64,000 bases of DNA from Rhodopseudomonas sp. AAP120 (GTDB lineage Bacteria > Pseudomonadota > Alphaproteobacteria > Rhizobiales > Xanthobacteraceae): assembly GCF_001295845.1 (NCBI RefSeq), contig NZ_LJIC01000043.1, positions 1 through 64,000 of the forward strand, given 5' to 3'. The translations under genes were made by a program, and so were the position numbers. Of the stretch, positions 8,073-21,511 are shown one piece after another (the first letter of the stretch is position 1; every line of letters starts with the position of its first letter). Below the pieces are notes generated by a model that was not told the DNA's origin, did no database searches, and was given only the letters and a program-made list of their open reading frames with translations.

Positions 8073-9902
8073 ATGTTCGAAGCGCACTTCCAGACCTTCG
8101 AGGATCCCGAAGCCGGCGTCGCGCTCGGCGCGCGGCTGTCCGCGCTGCGTGAGGAGCTGGCCCGCCGCAAGCTCACCGGCTTCGTCGTGCCGCGCGCAGA
8201 TCAGCAACAGAATGAATATGTTGCGCCATCCGAAGAGCGGCTCGCGTGGCTCACCGGCTTCACAGGATCGGCAGGACTCGCGGTCGTGCTGGTGCGCCAA
8301 GCCGCCGTGTTCGTCGATGGCCGCTACACGCTGCAGGCCGCCAAGCAGGTCGACACCACGGCGTGGGCGATCGAGTCGCTGGTCGAACCGCCGCCGGAGC
8401 GCTGGCTGGAAGCGCATCTGCAGGCAGGCGACCGCCTCGGATTTGATCCGTGGCTGCACACTTCTTCGGCAGTCGAACGACTGCAGGCCGCCTGCGCCAA
8501 GGCCGGCGCGGAGTTGATCGCGGTCGACAGCAATCCGATCGACGCGGTGTGGCACGAGCGCCCCGCCCCGCCGCTCGGCGCGGTCAGCATTCACGGCGCG
8601 GAATTCTCCGGCGAGAGCGAAGCCGCCAAGCTTGGCCGCATCCATGACGAGCTCGGCCGGCTGAAGGCCGACGCGCTGGTGCTGTCGGATTCGCACGCGG
8701 TGGCCTGGACCTTCAACATCCGCGGCGCCGACGTCTCGCATACGCCGCTGCCCCTCTCTTACGCGCTGGTGCCGAAGGACGGCCGCCCGACCGTGTTCAT
8801 CGACGCGCGCAAACTATCGAACAGCGCCCGCGATCATCTCGAACAGACCGCCGACGTCGCCGAGCCGTCGGCGCTCGCCCCGGCGCTGCAGGCGTTGGCG
8901 CAGAGCGGCGCGTCGATCGCACTCGACAGCGCCACCGCGGCCGATGCGCTGACCCGGCTGATCAAGGAGGCCGGCGGCAAGCCGCTGCGCGGCGCCGATC
9001 CGGTGGCGCTACTCAAGGCAGTGAAGAACGAGGTCGAGATCGCCGGCACCCGCACGGCGCATCAGCGCGACGCGGTGGCGCTGGCGCGCTTCCTCGCCTT
9101 CATCGATGCCGAAGCGCCGAAGGGCACGCTGACGGAGATCGATGCGGTCGAGGCGCTGGAGAGCTTTCGCCGCGACACCGGCGCGCTCAAGGACGTCTCG
9201 TTTCCGACCATCTCCGGCACCGGGCCGAACGGCGCGATCGTGCATTATCGCGTCACCCGCAAGACCAACCGCCGCATCCAGCCCGGCGATCTGTTGCTGA
9301 TCGATTCCGGCGCGCAATATCAGGACGGCACCACCGACGTCACCCGCACCATCGCGGTGGGCGATCCGACCGCCGAGATGCGCGACCGCTTCACCCGGGT
9401 GCTGCGCGGCCACATCGCGATCGCCCGCGCGGTCTTCCCCGACGGCACCACCGGCGCGCAGCTCGACACGCTGGCACGGCAATTCCTCTGGCAGGCCGGC
9501 ATCGACTTCGAGCACGGCACCGGCCACGGCGTCGGCTCCTATCTGTCGGTGCACGAAGGCCCGGCGCGGATCTCCAAGCTCGGCACCACGCCGCTGAAGC
9601 GCGGCATGATCCTGTCCAACGAGCCCGGCTACTACAAGACCGACGCCTTCGGCATCCGCATCGAGAACCTCGAACTGGTCGTCGAGAAACAGGTCGAAGG
9701 CGCCGAGAAGCCGATGAACGCTTTCGAGACCCTGACCTTCGCACCGATCGACCGCCGGCTGATCGACCTCGCGATGCTGAGCCAGAAGGAACTCGCCTGG
9801 CTCAACGCCTACCACGCCCGCGTCCGCGAGCTGGTGCGCCCGCATCTCGACGGCCCGACGCAACTCTGGCTGGACCAAGCGACGGCGCCGCTGCAGCACT
9901 AA
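8073..9902 (+). CDS. Aminopeptidase P family protein (M24B, Xaa-Pro aminopeptidase)
   Basis: A 609-residue cytosolic metallopeptidase that removes N-terminal residues preceding proline. It has the long three-domain form: two creatinase-like N-terminal domains (about 15-310) and a C-terminal pita-bread catalytic domain. Metal-ligand motifs are visible: IDSGAQY near 410 and TTDVTR near 420 (two Asp), HGTGHGVG near 481 (His), NEPGYY near 516 (Glu) and RIENL near 529 (Glu). The ATG at 8073 follows an AGAGAG element. It is monocistronic and followed by repeat-rich DNA. Confidence 0.9.
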   Translation: MFEAHFQTFEDPEAGVALGARLSALREELARRKLTGFVVPRADQQQNEYVAPSEERLAWLTGFTGSAGLAVVLVRQAAVFVDGRYTLQAAKQVDTTAWAIESLVEPPPERWLEAHLQAGDRLGFDPWLHTSSAVERLQAACAKAGAELIAVDSNPIDAVWHERPAPPLGAVSIHGAEFSGESEAAKLGRIHDELGRLKADALVLSDSHAVAWTFNIRGADVSHTPLPLSYALVPKDGRPTVFIDARKLSNSARDHLEQTADVAEPSALAPALQALAQSGASIALDSATAADALTRLIKEAGGKPLRGADPVALLKAVKNEVEIAGTRTAHQRDAVALARFLAFIDAEAPKGTLTEIDAVEALESFRRDTGALKDVSFPTISGTGPNGAIVHYRVTRKTNRRIQPGDLLLIDSGAQYQDGTTDVTRTIAVGDPTAEMRDRFTRVLRGHIAIARAVFPDGTTGAQLDTLARQFLWQAGIDFEHGTGHGVGSYLSVHEGPARISKLGTTPLKRGMILSNEPGYYKTDAFGIRIENLELVVEKQVEGAEKPMNAFETLTFAPIDRRLIDLAMLSQKELAWLNAYHARVRELVRPHLDGPTQLWLDQATAPLQH

Positions 9903-9910
9903 TTCTCCCC

Positions 9911-9941
9911 GTGCCCCGGACGCGCCGCAAGACGCAGTGCT
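9911..9941. repeat. Fragment of the palindromic repeat (half copy)
   Basis: GTGCCCCGGACGCG followed by a diverged CAGTGC end matches the first 30 bases of the two full copies downstream (9949 and 10201). It looks like a truncated or partly deleted copy. Confidence 0.6.
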
Positions 9942-9948
9942 CCCCCTC

Positions 9949-10085
9949 GTGCCCCGGACGCGCTGCAGCACGCAGTGCTGCTGCGCATATCCGGGGCCCC
10001 GGTTTCTTGGAGGCAATGTCGAAAGAACCGGGGTCCCGCATCTGCAGCGCAGCGCTGGCGCGCTGCGCTTTGTGCGGGACACGGG
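9949..10085. repeat. Palindromic intergenic repeat, copy A (about 137 bp)
   Basis: Begins GTGCCCCGGACGCGCTGCAG and ends near GTGCGGGACACGGG. Internally it has a CCGGGGCCCCGG palindrome and AACCGGGGTCCCGC, so the transcript can fold into several stems. It is nearly identical to the copy at 10201-10340 apart from the central loop. Confidence 0.85.
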
Positions 10086-10200
10086 GGATCCGCCGCCGTC
10101 CCGCATGACCTGATCCCACAGCGGGGATGTGCTGACCCGGCACGCTAGACCTTTCGCTGAGCTCGACTCAGCGGCGGCGCCGCTCCAGTACTACCCCTCC

Positions 10201-10340
10201 GTGCCCCGGACGCGCTGCAGCACGCAGTGCTGCTGCGCTGATCCGGGGCCCCGGTTATCGCGCGGCATGCTTGCGACAAAACCGGGGTCCCGCATCTGCG
10301 GCGCACCGCTGGCGCGATGCGCCTTGTGCGGGACACGGGG
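10201..10340. repeat. Palindromic intergenic repeat, copy B (about 140 bp)
   Basis: Same outer blocks as the copy at 9949-10085 (GTGCCCCGGACGCGCTGCAG start, ATCCGGGGCCCCGGTT centre, TTGTGCGGGACACGGG end). Differences are concentrated in the loop (about 10256-10280) and in the GCGCACCGCTGGCGCGATGCGC stem, where changes look partly compensatory. Confidence 0.85.
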
Positions 10341-10489
10341 TGGTCTTCCCGCGCGAGCGGCGCAATGGGTCTCGCCCCCTCCCCGCATAGCCGTATGCCG
10401 AAAACGGCCTGTTAGGGCTCATCCGGCACGGTACAGTCGTTTGCTCACCGACACTTCACCCAGCAGCACGCGTCAGGAACCGCCCCTTC

Positions 10490-11779
10490 ATGCACGGCAT
10501 CGTCGGCAGATACGGCAGGATCGACGCCAGCTTGCGTGACCGGCCGCCGTCGAAATTGCTGCTGCTGCTCCTGGTGCTGATGAACGGCGCGGCGCCGATC
10601 GCGCTGTATATCTTCGTGCCGGCGCTGCCGATCCTCGCGCAGGATTTCGCCAGCGACATCTCGGTCGCGCAGATGACCGTATCGCTCTACATGGTCGGGC
10701 TGGGCTGCTCGCAGCTGATCATGGGGCCGCTGTCGGACCGCTTCGGCCGACGCCCGGTGCTGCTCGGCGGGCTGACCTTGATGGTGATCGCCAGCATCGG
10801 CTGCATCTTCGCCCAGACGCTGCCGCAACTGATCGCCGCGCGGTTCTTCCAGGCGCTCGGCGGCGCGTCCGGCATGGTGATCAGCCGCGCGGTGATCCGC
10901 GATCTCTACAGCCGCGAGCGCGTCGGCGGCATGCTCAGCCTGGTCATCGCCGTGATGATGATCGCGCAGATGCTGTCGCCGCTGTTCGGCGGTCTGATCG
11001 AGACCGCGCTCGGCTGGCGCGCGATATTCTACGTCGTCACCGCCGGCGCCGTGATCGTCGCGGCCGCGATCGCGCTGGCGCTGCCGGAAACGCGGCGCCG
11101 CGGCGGGGCCACCGCGCCCGGCAGTTTTCGCGGCGACGTCGGCGCGTTGTTCACCAGCCGCGCCTTCATCGGTTACGTGCTGTGCCAGGTGCTGGCGTCG
11201 GCGATCATCTTCACCTTCGCGGGCGGCGGGCCTTACGTCGTGGTGACGCAGATGGGCCGGACCAGCGCCGAATACGGCGCATGGTTCGCCAGCTCCGGCT
11301 TCGCCTATCTGCTCGGCAACTTGTTCTGCGTGCGGTTCTCGCCGCGCTACTCGCTCGACAAGCTGATCTGGTTCGGCCTCGCGATGCAGATCGGCGGCGC
11401 GGCGCTCAATCTGATCTGGGGCGTGCTGGGCTGGAATCAGGTGCCGAGCTGGTTATTCCTGACCCACATGATCATCATGTTCGGCATCGCCAGCGTCATG
11501 GCCAACGCCACCGCCGGCGCGATCAGCATCCGCCCGCAGGCCGCCGGAACCGCGTCCGGCCTGATAGGCTTCACCCAATTCGGCATCGGCTCGCTGTGCT
11601 CGCAATTCGGCGCCTATCTGGGCGGCCACTTCGCCACGCCGCTGCCGCTCAACATCGCAATATTTGGTCTCGCACTGGCCTGCGCCGCCTCGATGATCTT
11701 CCTGGTGCCGCGCAGCAACCTGGTGCCGAGCGAAGAGCTGATCGAACGCGCGGAAAGCGAAGAGCCACCGGTGATGTGA
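10490..11779 (+). CDS. Bcr/CflA-family drug efflux MFS transporter
   Basis: A 429-residue inner-membrane major facilitator with about 12 helices. The family motif GPLSDRFGRRPVLL (the DRFGRRPV loop between helices 2 and 3) and SRAVIRDLY after helix 4 mark it as a member of the DHA1 Bcr/CflA group, which exports bicyclomycin, chloramphenicol, sulfonamides or small metabolites by proton antiport. The actual substrate cannot be read from sequence. It is monocistronic, downstream of the repeats, with the stop shortly before another palindrome. Confidence 0.85.
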   Translation: MHGIVGRYGRIDASLRDRPPSKLLLLLLVLMNGAAPIALYIFVPALPILAQDFASDISVAQMTVSLYMVGLGCSQLIMGPLSDRFGRRPVLLGGLTLMVIASIGCIFAQTLPQLIAARFFQALGGASGMVISRAVIRDLYSRERVGGMLSLVIAVMMIAQMLSPLFGGLIETALGWRAIFYVVTAGAVIVAAAIALALPETRRRGGATAPGSFRGDVGALFTSRAFIGYVLCQVLASAIIFTFAGGGPYVVVTQMGRTSAEYGAWFASSGFAYLLGNLFCVRFSPRYSLDKLIWFGLAMQIGGAALNLIWGVLGWNQVPSWLFLTHMIIMFGIASVMANATAGAISIRPQAAGTASGLIGFTQFGIGSLCSQFGAYLGGHFATPLPLNIAIFGLALACAASMIFLVPRSNLVPSEELIERAESEEPPVM

Positions 11780-11818
11780 GGCGCGGCTCTCGTCGACCGC
11801 CCCACCCCTCCCCAAGTC

Positions 11819-11860
11819 ATTCCGGGGCGGCCGCCGCGCAGCGGCGGACGAACCCGGAAT
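11819..11860. repeat. Palindromic repeat, ATTCCGGG type
   Basis: An inverted repeat with outer arms ATTCCGGG/CCCGGAAT and inner GCCGCCGC/GCGGCGG arms. It lies between the convergent 3' ends of the MFS gene and ligA, where it could also act as a transcription barrier. The motif family (CATTCCGGGG...CCCGGAATC) is common in Bradyrhizobium and Rhodopseudomonas genomes. Confidence 0.7.
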
Positions 11861-11910
11861 CTCGATGAGTTCATCCGCGGCGGCCATCCCGCAGCAACTG
11901 CGACGAGAGG

Positions 11911-15803
<3,893 letters not shown>

Positions 15804-15815
15804 GTGCGGTCAGTC

Positions 15816-16721
15816 CTATCCGAGACCGAGCTTTTTGAAGGACTTGCTGATCCAGGAGCCCTTGTTCTCGGTGGGTTCGAGTCCCCCCGACTTTACAAGA
15901 TTATAAGCGTCTTTGTACCAGCGGCTGTCAGGAAAATTGTGGCCAAGCACGGCGGCCGCAGTCTGCGCCTCGCCGACGATGCCGATCGCCATATAGGCCT
16001 CGGTCAGGCGGGCCAGCGCTTCCTCGACGTGGCGGGTGGTCTGATAGCGCGTTACGACGGTCTTGAAGCGATTGATCGCCGCCGCATAGTCGCGCTTCTC
16101 CATGTAGAAGCGGCCGACGTCCATTTCCTTGCCGGCGAGCTGGTCGCGGGCGCCTTCCAGCTTCTGCTTGGCCTGGTTGGCATATTCGGAGGTCGGATAC
16201 TTGCGAATCACCTCTTCCAGCGCGGCGATCGCCTTCTCGGTGCGGCCCTGGTCGCGGGAGATGTCGGGGATCTGGTCGTAATGCGACGCGGCGATCAGGT
16301 ACTGCGCATAGGCGGCGTCCGGGCTGCCCGGATGCAGCGTGACGTAGCGGGTCGCCGAGCCGATGCAATTGTCGTAGTCGCCGGCCTGATAATACGAATA
16401 GGCCGACATTAGCAGGGATTTGCGCGCCCAATCCGAATACGGGTGCTGCCGGTCGACTTCCTCGAACTTCTTGGACGCGGCCTTGAGGTCCTTGTCCTTG
16501 TTCATCAGGTACAAGCCCTCATTGTAGAGCTTGTCGGCCGGCTCGTCGTTGAACTTGTCCTCGTCCTTCGCCAGGAATTTGTCCCACAGCGCGCCGGTGC
16601 CGCAGCCGCCGAGCGGCAGCGCCAGCATCGCCAGACTGGCCATCAGGGGAAGACTGCGCCAGAAGCGGTGGCTTCCGCGCGAGACCAGCCTGTTTCGCAG
16701 TGCAAGCCGCTGTGCCGACAT
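15816..16721 (-). CDS. bamD: Outer membrane assembly lipoprotein BamD (ComL)
   Basis: A 301-residue periplasmic-facing lipoprotein of the BAM complex that inserts beta-barrels in the outer membrane. The lipobox LPLGGC puts the acylated cysteine at residue 40. The mature part contains TPR repeats (for example LYNEGLYLMNKDKDLKAASK, then SAYSYYQAGDYDN) typical of BamD. The C terminus is about 30 residues longer than the E. coli protein. The ATG at 16721 follows GGTTGGAATT; an upstream TTG six codons earlier is possible but less likely. Confidence 0.92.
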   Translation of the reverse strand: MSAQRLALRNRLVSRGSHRFWRSLPLMASLAMLALPLGGCGTGALWDKFLAKDEDKFNDEPADKLYNEGLYLMNKDKDLKAASKKFEEVDRQHPYSDWARKSLLMSAYSYYQAGDYDNCIGSATRYVTLHPGSPDAAYAQYLIAASHYDQIPDISRDQGRTEKAIAALEEVIRKYPTSEYANQAKQKLEGARDQLAGKEMDVGRFYMEKRDYAAAINRFKTVVTRYQTTRHVEEALARLTEAYMAIGIVGEAQTAAAVLGHNFPDSRWYKDAYNLVKSGGLEPTENKGSWISKSFKKLGLG

Positions 16722-16969
16722 CAATTCCAACCTGACCAACTGGAGAACGTTGCGCTTCGGCGCTGGGACGAGCCATTAAGGCTCGCATCACCGGCCTGCC
16801 CCCGAAGCATCGAGCCAACCACCCGGCTATTTAGCCGAAAAAGGTTATGGGACCAACCGGGTAAGCAGGCATTCCGCCGGGAATAAGGCGATCGCACGGC
16901 GGCGTGCGAGAGGCGGGCAAACGAGGCGCGGTGTGACTTCCGGCAGGAGAGAAACGTCCGATCGCGAGA

Positions 16970-17932
16970 TCAGGACATGTCCGGACCGTAGGCCGGCGCA
17001 ACCATGCCGCCGACCAGACCGGTGACGGCTTCGGCAGGCCCTCGGACCGCGCGACGCGCCGGCTCGGATTCGACCACCCGGTAGGCCGTACGATCGGCCA
17101 GCAGCGCGGTCAGCACCGAATGGTTGAGCTTGTGGCCACCCCGGACCGAGCGATAGGCGCCGAGGATCGGCAGGCCGGCCAGCGCAAGGTCGCCGATCGC
17201 GTCGAGCAGCTTGTGGCGGGCGCATTCATCGGCGTAGCGCAGACCTTCGACATTCAGCAGGCGCTCGTCGTCGAACACCACCGAGTTCTCGAACGAGGCG
17301 CCGCGGGCGTAGCCCATTTCCCAAAGCCGCGCGACATCGCTCATGCAGCCGAAGGTGCGGGCGCGGGCGACTTCACGGCGGAACGCTTCAGGCTCGACGC
17401 CGAGGGTGTAGCTCTGCTGGCCGATCACCGGATTGGAGAAGTCGATCTCGACCTCGACACGAAAGCCGCCGGCATGAGGACGAAGCTCGCCGACCGACTT
17501 GCCCTGGGTGACGCGGATCGGCTTGAGAACCTGGATGAAACGACGGGGAGCGGACTGTTCCCGGACGCCGGCTTGATCGATCGCGGCGACGAACGGGGCG
17601 GCGCTGCCGTCCATGATCGGAACTTCGGGGCCGTCGACTTCGATGGTGGCGTTGTCGATGCCCATGCCGCGCAGCGCGGCCAGAACATGCTCGGCAGTGG
17701 AGACCAGCGGGCCTTCACTGTCGCCGAGCACGGTGGCAAGTTCGGTGGCGACAACCGATTTAGCGGTGGCGGCGATCTCGCGGTCCGCACCTTCGAGGCC
17801 GGTCCGGACAAAAACATAACCCGCGTCGATGGATGCGGGCCCGATGGTAAGATTGACTGGCAGACCGGAATGCACACCTACGCCCGTCACCGTGGCTTGC
17901 GAACGCAGCGTTGTCTGCCGGCTGAATTTCAT
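16970..17932 (-). CDS. lpxC: UDP-3-O-acyl-N-acetylglucosamine deacetylase LpxC
   Basis: A 320-residue zinc enzyme that carries out the committed step of lipid A synthesis. Zinc-ligand motifs are visible: STAEHVLAAL (His about 80) and HKLLDAIGDLALAG (His and Asp about 240-245). The conserved GVGVHSG and FVRTGL start, EVDGPEVPIMDGSA and AYRSVRGGHKLNH are all present. The ATG at 17932 places MKFSRQTTL at the N terminus as in relatives; a longer frame to 18073 overlaps noncoding DNA. The gene is separated from ftsZ by a strong terminator and so needs its own promoter. Confidence 0.95.
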   Translation of the reverse strand: MKFSRQTTLRSQATVTGVGVHSGLPVNLTIGPASIDAGYVFVRTGLEGADREIAATAKSVVATELATVLGDSEGPLVSTAEHVLAALRGMGIDNATIEVDGPEVPIMDGSAAPFVAAIDQAGVREQSAPRRFIQVLKPIRVTQGKSVGELRPHAGGFRVEVEIDFSNPVIGQQSYTLGVEPEAFRREVARARTFGCMSDVARLWEMGYARGASFENSVVFDDERLLNVEGLRYADECARHKLLDAIGDLALAGLPILGAYRSVRGGHKLNHSVLTALLADRTAYRVVESEPARRAVRGPAEAVTGLVGGMVAPAYGPDMS

Positions 17933-18241
17933 GCGTAAACCGCCCACCATTGACCACCAGCCAGTCCGGCCCGAACGTCTTTCTGATCTCTTCTCAAGAT
18001 CTTGTCCGGCGACTCGACCGTGTGTCCCCAAGTCCGGAAAACCATAGCACCGCCCCAAAGAGCGCCAACTCACGCTTTTTTACGGATTGTTACCCCAACT
18101 CCGCCGCATTACCGCCGCCCCTGCCTTGAATTCAGACGCAAAGATGGCAGCGATCGTTCCCTTCCCGACCGTCGAAATTTCAAATTTACCTTTTATATCA
18201 ACCATCTAACTCATTCCCTCGCCTTCGCATCGCACAAAAAA
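17933..18241. other. Intergenic region, probable lpxC promoter
   Basis: About 310 bases between lpxC and the ftsZ terminator. The central part (18170-18235) is notably AT-rich (TTCAAATTTACCTTTTATAT), consistent with promoter DNA for leftward lpxC transcription, but I cannot fix a single -35/-10 pair. No gene is supported. Confidence 0.45.
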
Positions 18242-18273
18242 CAAGACCCCGGAGGCGGCCCTCCGGGGTCTTG
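18233..18273 (-). terminator. Strong intrinsic terminator after ftsZ
   Basis: A perfect 14-bp stem (CAAGACCCCGGAGG with CCTCCGGGGTCTTG, 18242-18273) and a 4-base loop. On the minus strand it is followed by TTTTTTGT (a continuous T run from the stem end). It ends the long division cluster just downstream of the ftsZ stop codon and isolates it from lpxC. Confidence 0.93.
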
Positions 18274-18298
18274 TCATTGTTTGAAATGAGGCACTGGA

Positions 18299-20092
18299 TC
18301 AGTTTGCCTGCCGCCGCAGGAAGGCGGGGATATCCAGATGGTCATCCCCCTGTGGCGCTTGGGATACAGGTGCCGGGCGGCCGTGAAGGTCGAGCCCCTG
18401 CGGCGCCGGACGCTTGGCATATTCCGAAACCGGGTCATGCCCCATCTGCTCCGCGACGCTGCGCTGCGGCCGGCGTTCCGGCAGCGGCGGCATCTGCGGC
18501 ACCGCGGGTGCGGCAGCGACACGGACCGGCGGAGCCGCTTCCGCTTCGTCGTCGCGGCGGCTGAGGCCGTTGGCGAGCCGCTGCAGCAGCGACAGCCGGG
18601 TCTTCTGCGGCTCGTCATCGGTCTCGCCGCGGGCAGCCTGACGGATCTCGTTCTGTGCCGGCACCGGCAGCTCGTCGAACCGCGGCATGCGCGGCGACCG
18701 CAGAGCCGCCCGATCGGGCTGCTGCGGAATGAACGAATCCGGAGTTTCCGGCTCCTCGGACACCGCACGGGTCTGCTCCAGGTCGGGGAACAGCGACGGC
18801 TTCTGCGGAATCGGGCGGACGGTCACGTCGCCATAGGAGGCCGGACCAACCGGGGCCTGCGCGACCTGCGGGGCCGGCATCTGCTCGGTGCTGACGGCCG
18901 CGGCGATCGCGGCCAGCGCCGCGCGCTCGACGTTCGGATTGCGCTGAGCCGGCGCCATCGCGACCGCAGTCGGAGCGGGAGCAGCCTGCGCCGCACGGGC
19001 GGCGGCGGCTTCGGCGATGCGCTGGTTGTCGGCGCGGAGCTTGGCAGTCAGTTCAGCCAGACGGCTGTCCGCCGGCGCAGCAGCCTGGGCAGCCGCGCCG
19101 GCCGCGGCTGCGTTCCGCGACAACTGAGCCTGCTCGATGCCGGTCGCCACGACCGACACGCGGATGATGCCATCGAGGCTCTCGTCGAAGGTGGCGCCGA
19201 CGATGATGTTGGCGTCCTGATCGACTTCCTCACGGATGCGGGTTGCGGCCTCATCCACTTCGAACAGCGTCAGATCCTTGCCGCCGGTGATCGAGATCAA
19301 CAGGCCGCGGGCGCCCTTCATCGAGGAATCGTCGATCAGCGGATTGGCGATCGCGGCCTCGGCAGCGGTCAGCGCGCGCTTCTCGCCGGAGGCTTCGCCG
19401 GTGCCCATCATCGCCTTGCCCATTTCGCGCATCACGGCGCGGACGTCGGCGAAGTCGAGGTTGATCAGGCCTTCCTTGACCATCAGGTCGGTGATGCAGG
19501 CGACGCCCGAGTACAGCACCTGGTCGGCCATCGCGAAGGCGTCGGCGAAGGTGGTCTTCTCGTTGGCGACCCGGAACAGATTCTGGTTCGGGATGATCAG
19601 CAGCGTGTCGACGACTTTGTGCAGCTCGGTGATGCCGGACTCAGCGGTCCGCATCCGGCGCGCGCCTTCGAAGTGGAACGGCTTGGTGACGACGCCGACG
19701 GTGAGGATGCCCATCTCGCGCGCGGCCTTGGCGATCACCGGCGCGGCGCCGGTGCCGGTGCCGCCGCCCATGCCGGCGGTAACGAACACCATGTTGGCGC
19801 CGTTGAGATGATCGCGAATCTCGTCAATCACTTCCTGCGCTGCAGCAGAGCCGACATCGGGCTGCGAGCCGGCGCCGAGCCCCTGGGTCACCTGCGTGCC
19901 CATCTGGATCAGCCGCTGCGCCTTCGACATCGTCAACGCCTGCGCGTCGGTGTTGGCGACCACGAAATCAACGCCGTCGAGACCGGCGGTGATCATGTTG
20001 TTGACCGCATTACCGCCGGCGCCGCCGACGCCGAACACGGTGATCCGGGGCCGCAGCTCGCGAATGTCAGGAACGTTGAGATTGATGGTCAT
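18299..20092 (-). CDS. ftsZ: Cell division protein FtsZ
   Basis: A 596-residue tubulin-like GTPase that polymerises into the division ring. [13 protein letters not shown] is near the N terminus, the tubulin signature [12 protein letters not shown] lies near 104-115, and the T7 loop NLDFADVR is near 210. A long Ala/Pro/Gln-rich linker (about 320-580) precedes the C-terminal peptide [10 protein letters not shown], which binds FtsA and other partners. Such long linkers are usual in alphaproteobacteria. The ATG at 20092 has GAGAGGC upstream; a frame extension to 20152 lacks this. It lies 93 bp after ftsA. Confidence 0.97.
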   Translation of the reverse strand: MTINLNVPDIRELRPRITVFGVGGAGGNAVNNMITAGLDGVDFVVANTDAQALTMSKAQRLIQMGTQVTQGLGAGSQPDVGSAAAQEVIDEIRDHLNGANMVFVTAGMGGGTGTGAAPVIAKAAREMGILTVGVVTKPFHFEGARRMRTAESGITELHKVVDTLLIIPNQNLFRVANEKTTFADAFAMADQVLYSGVACITDLMVKEGLINLDFADVRAVMREMGKAMMGTGEASGEKRALTAAEAAIANPLIDDSSMKGARGLLISITGGKDLTLFEVDEAATRIREEVDQDANIIVGATFDESLDGIIRVSVVATGIEQAQLSRNAAAAGAAAQAAAPADSRLAELTAKLRADNQRIAEAAAARAAQAAPAPTAVAMAPAQRNPNVERAALAAIAAAVSTEQMPAPQVAQAPVGPASYGDVTVRPIPQKPSLFPDLEQTRAVSEEPETPDSFIPQQPDRAALRSPRMPRFDELPVPAQNEIRQAARGETDDEPQKTRLSLLQRLANGLSRRDDEAEAAPPVRVAAAPAVPQMPPLPERRPQRSVAEQMGHDPVSEYAKRPAPQGLDLHGRPAPVSQAPQGDDHLDIPAFLRRQAN

Positions 20093-20185
20093 GGTTGCCT
20101 CTCGATTACGCGCGCGTTGGTTCGTGAAGTCCCCGGCAAGTCGCCTGGACAATCTGTGATGGCGGAAGGGGGCGGAAAAGAGTCA

Positions 20186-21511
20186 TCAAAAGCCCTCGCG
20201 CAGCCAGCGGCCGACCTTGCCGAAGTAACCGGCCTGATCGGCGCTGCGGACCTGGCGGGAATGCCGCGGCTCGATGTGCTCCAGATGGGCGTATTGCGGA
20301 TAGACCAGCAGGCCCGTGGGAACCGCGAAAGATGCGCTCTTGGCTTCCTGCGGAAGCCGGCCGAAGCCGAGCGGACGGCCGACGCGTACCGGACGGCCGA
20401 GAATGCGAGTGGCGAGTTCGGGGATGCCGGTCAGTTGCGACGCGCCGCCGCTCAGAACCACGCGGGCGCGCGGCTCAGCAGCAAACGGCGAATCCGCCAG
20501 CCGGTCCCTGACCATCTCAAAAATCTCCTCGGCGCGATGCCGGATGATGTTCGCGATCGTCGCGCGGGAGATCACCTGCGGGGTGTCCCGCTCATTGTCT
20601 CCGGCGGCCGGAATCGACATCAGTTCGCGCGCATCAGAGCCGCCGATTAGCACCGTGCCATATAACGTCTTGATTCGCTCGGCATCCGCAATGCACGCGC
20701 CGAGTCCGCGCGCGAGATCCATCGTGATGTGGTGGCCGCCGAGCGCGAACCCGCTCGAATGTACGAAGCGGCCGCCCGAATAGATCGCCATCGTGGTGGT
20801 GCCGGCACCCATCTCGATCAGCGCGGCGCCGAGATCGGCCTCGTCGTCGGTCAGCACCGACAGTCCGGCCACGTAGGGACTCGCCGCCATCGCCTCGACG
20901 TTGAGGTGGCAGCGCTCGACCGCCAGCATGATATTCTTGGCGACCGTGGCGTCGGTGGTAACGACGTTCATGTCGACGCCGAACTGGCGCGCCACCATGC
21001 CGCGCGGATCGCGGATGCCCTTGACGCCGTCGAGCGTGTAGCCGACCGGCAGCGCGTGCAGCACGGCACGGCCGGGCGCGGTGGCGTGATGCATGCCGGT
21101 CGACGTCACGCGGCTGACGTCGTCGGAGTTGACCGCGCCACCCTTGATGTCGGCGGCCGCTTCAATCAGCTGGCCCTGCAGGCGGCCGGCGGAGACCGAC
21201 AACAACACCGACTCGACCCGCACTTTGGCCATGCGCTCGGCGAGCGCAACGGCGTGGCGGATCGCCTTCTCGCACTCGACCATGTCGACGACGGCGCCGG
21301 CCTTGACGCCGCGCGACTGGATCTGGCTGTAGCCGACCAGTTCGACGGCGTGCGTGCGACCGCGCAGCGCGTCCTTCGGCGGCGACGGCCTCAGCCGCGC
21401 GATCATGCAGGCGATCTTGCTGGTGCCGATGTCGAGCGACGCCGCCATCGCGGTCCGATGCGGCGGCATCGGGCGGGTCTTCGGAGTCTGAGTGCGATCG
21501 AAGCCGGTCAC
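20186..21511 (-). CDS. ftsA: Cell division protein FtsA
   Basis: A 441-residue actin-like ATPase that tethers FtsZ to the membrane and recruits later division proteins. ASLDIGTSKIACMIARL near residue 24 is the phosphate-1 loop, IEMGAGTTTMAIY the phosphate-2 loop, and VVLSGGASQLTGI the adenosine motif. The C-terminal YFGKVGRWLREGF is an amphipathic membrane-targeting helix. Its start overlaps the ftsQ stop as ATGA, indicating translational coupling. Confidence 0.96.
   Translation of the reverse strand: MTGFDRTQTPKTRPMPPHRTAMAASLDIGTSKIACMIARLRPSPPKDALRGRTHAVELVGYSQIQSRGVKAGAVVDMVECEKAIRHAVALAERMAKVRVESVLLSVSAGRLQGQLIEAAADIKGGAVNSDDVSRVTSTGMHHATAPGRAVLHALPVGYTLDGVKGIRDPRGMVARQFGVDMNVVTTDATVAKNIMLAVERCHLNVEAMAASPYVAGLSVLTDDEADLGAALIEMGAGTTTMAIYSGGRFVHSSGFALGGHHITMDLARGLGACIADAERIKTLYGTVLIGGSDARELMSIPAAGDNERDTPQVISRATIANIIRHRAEEIFEMVRDRLADSPFAAEPRARVVLSGGASQLTGIPELATRILGRPVRVGRPLGFGRLPQEAKSASFAVPTGLLVYPQYAHLEHIEPRHSRQVRSADQAGYFGKVGRWLREGF

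Larger units (their letters stand above)
9903..10489. other. Repeat-filled intergenic region
   Basis: About 590 bases without a supported gene. It holds two full copies and one fragment of a palindromic repeat (listed separately). The small ORFs crossing it are composed of repeat sequence and are not called. Confidence 0.7.

Noticed and set aside
18338-20650. 770-residue plus-strand open frame across ftsZ and ftsA
   Set aside because: It is fully antisense to two clear essential genes, with Arg/His/Gly-biased composition.
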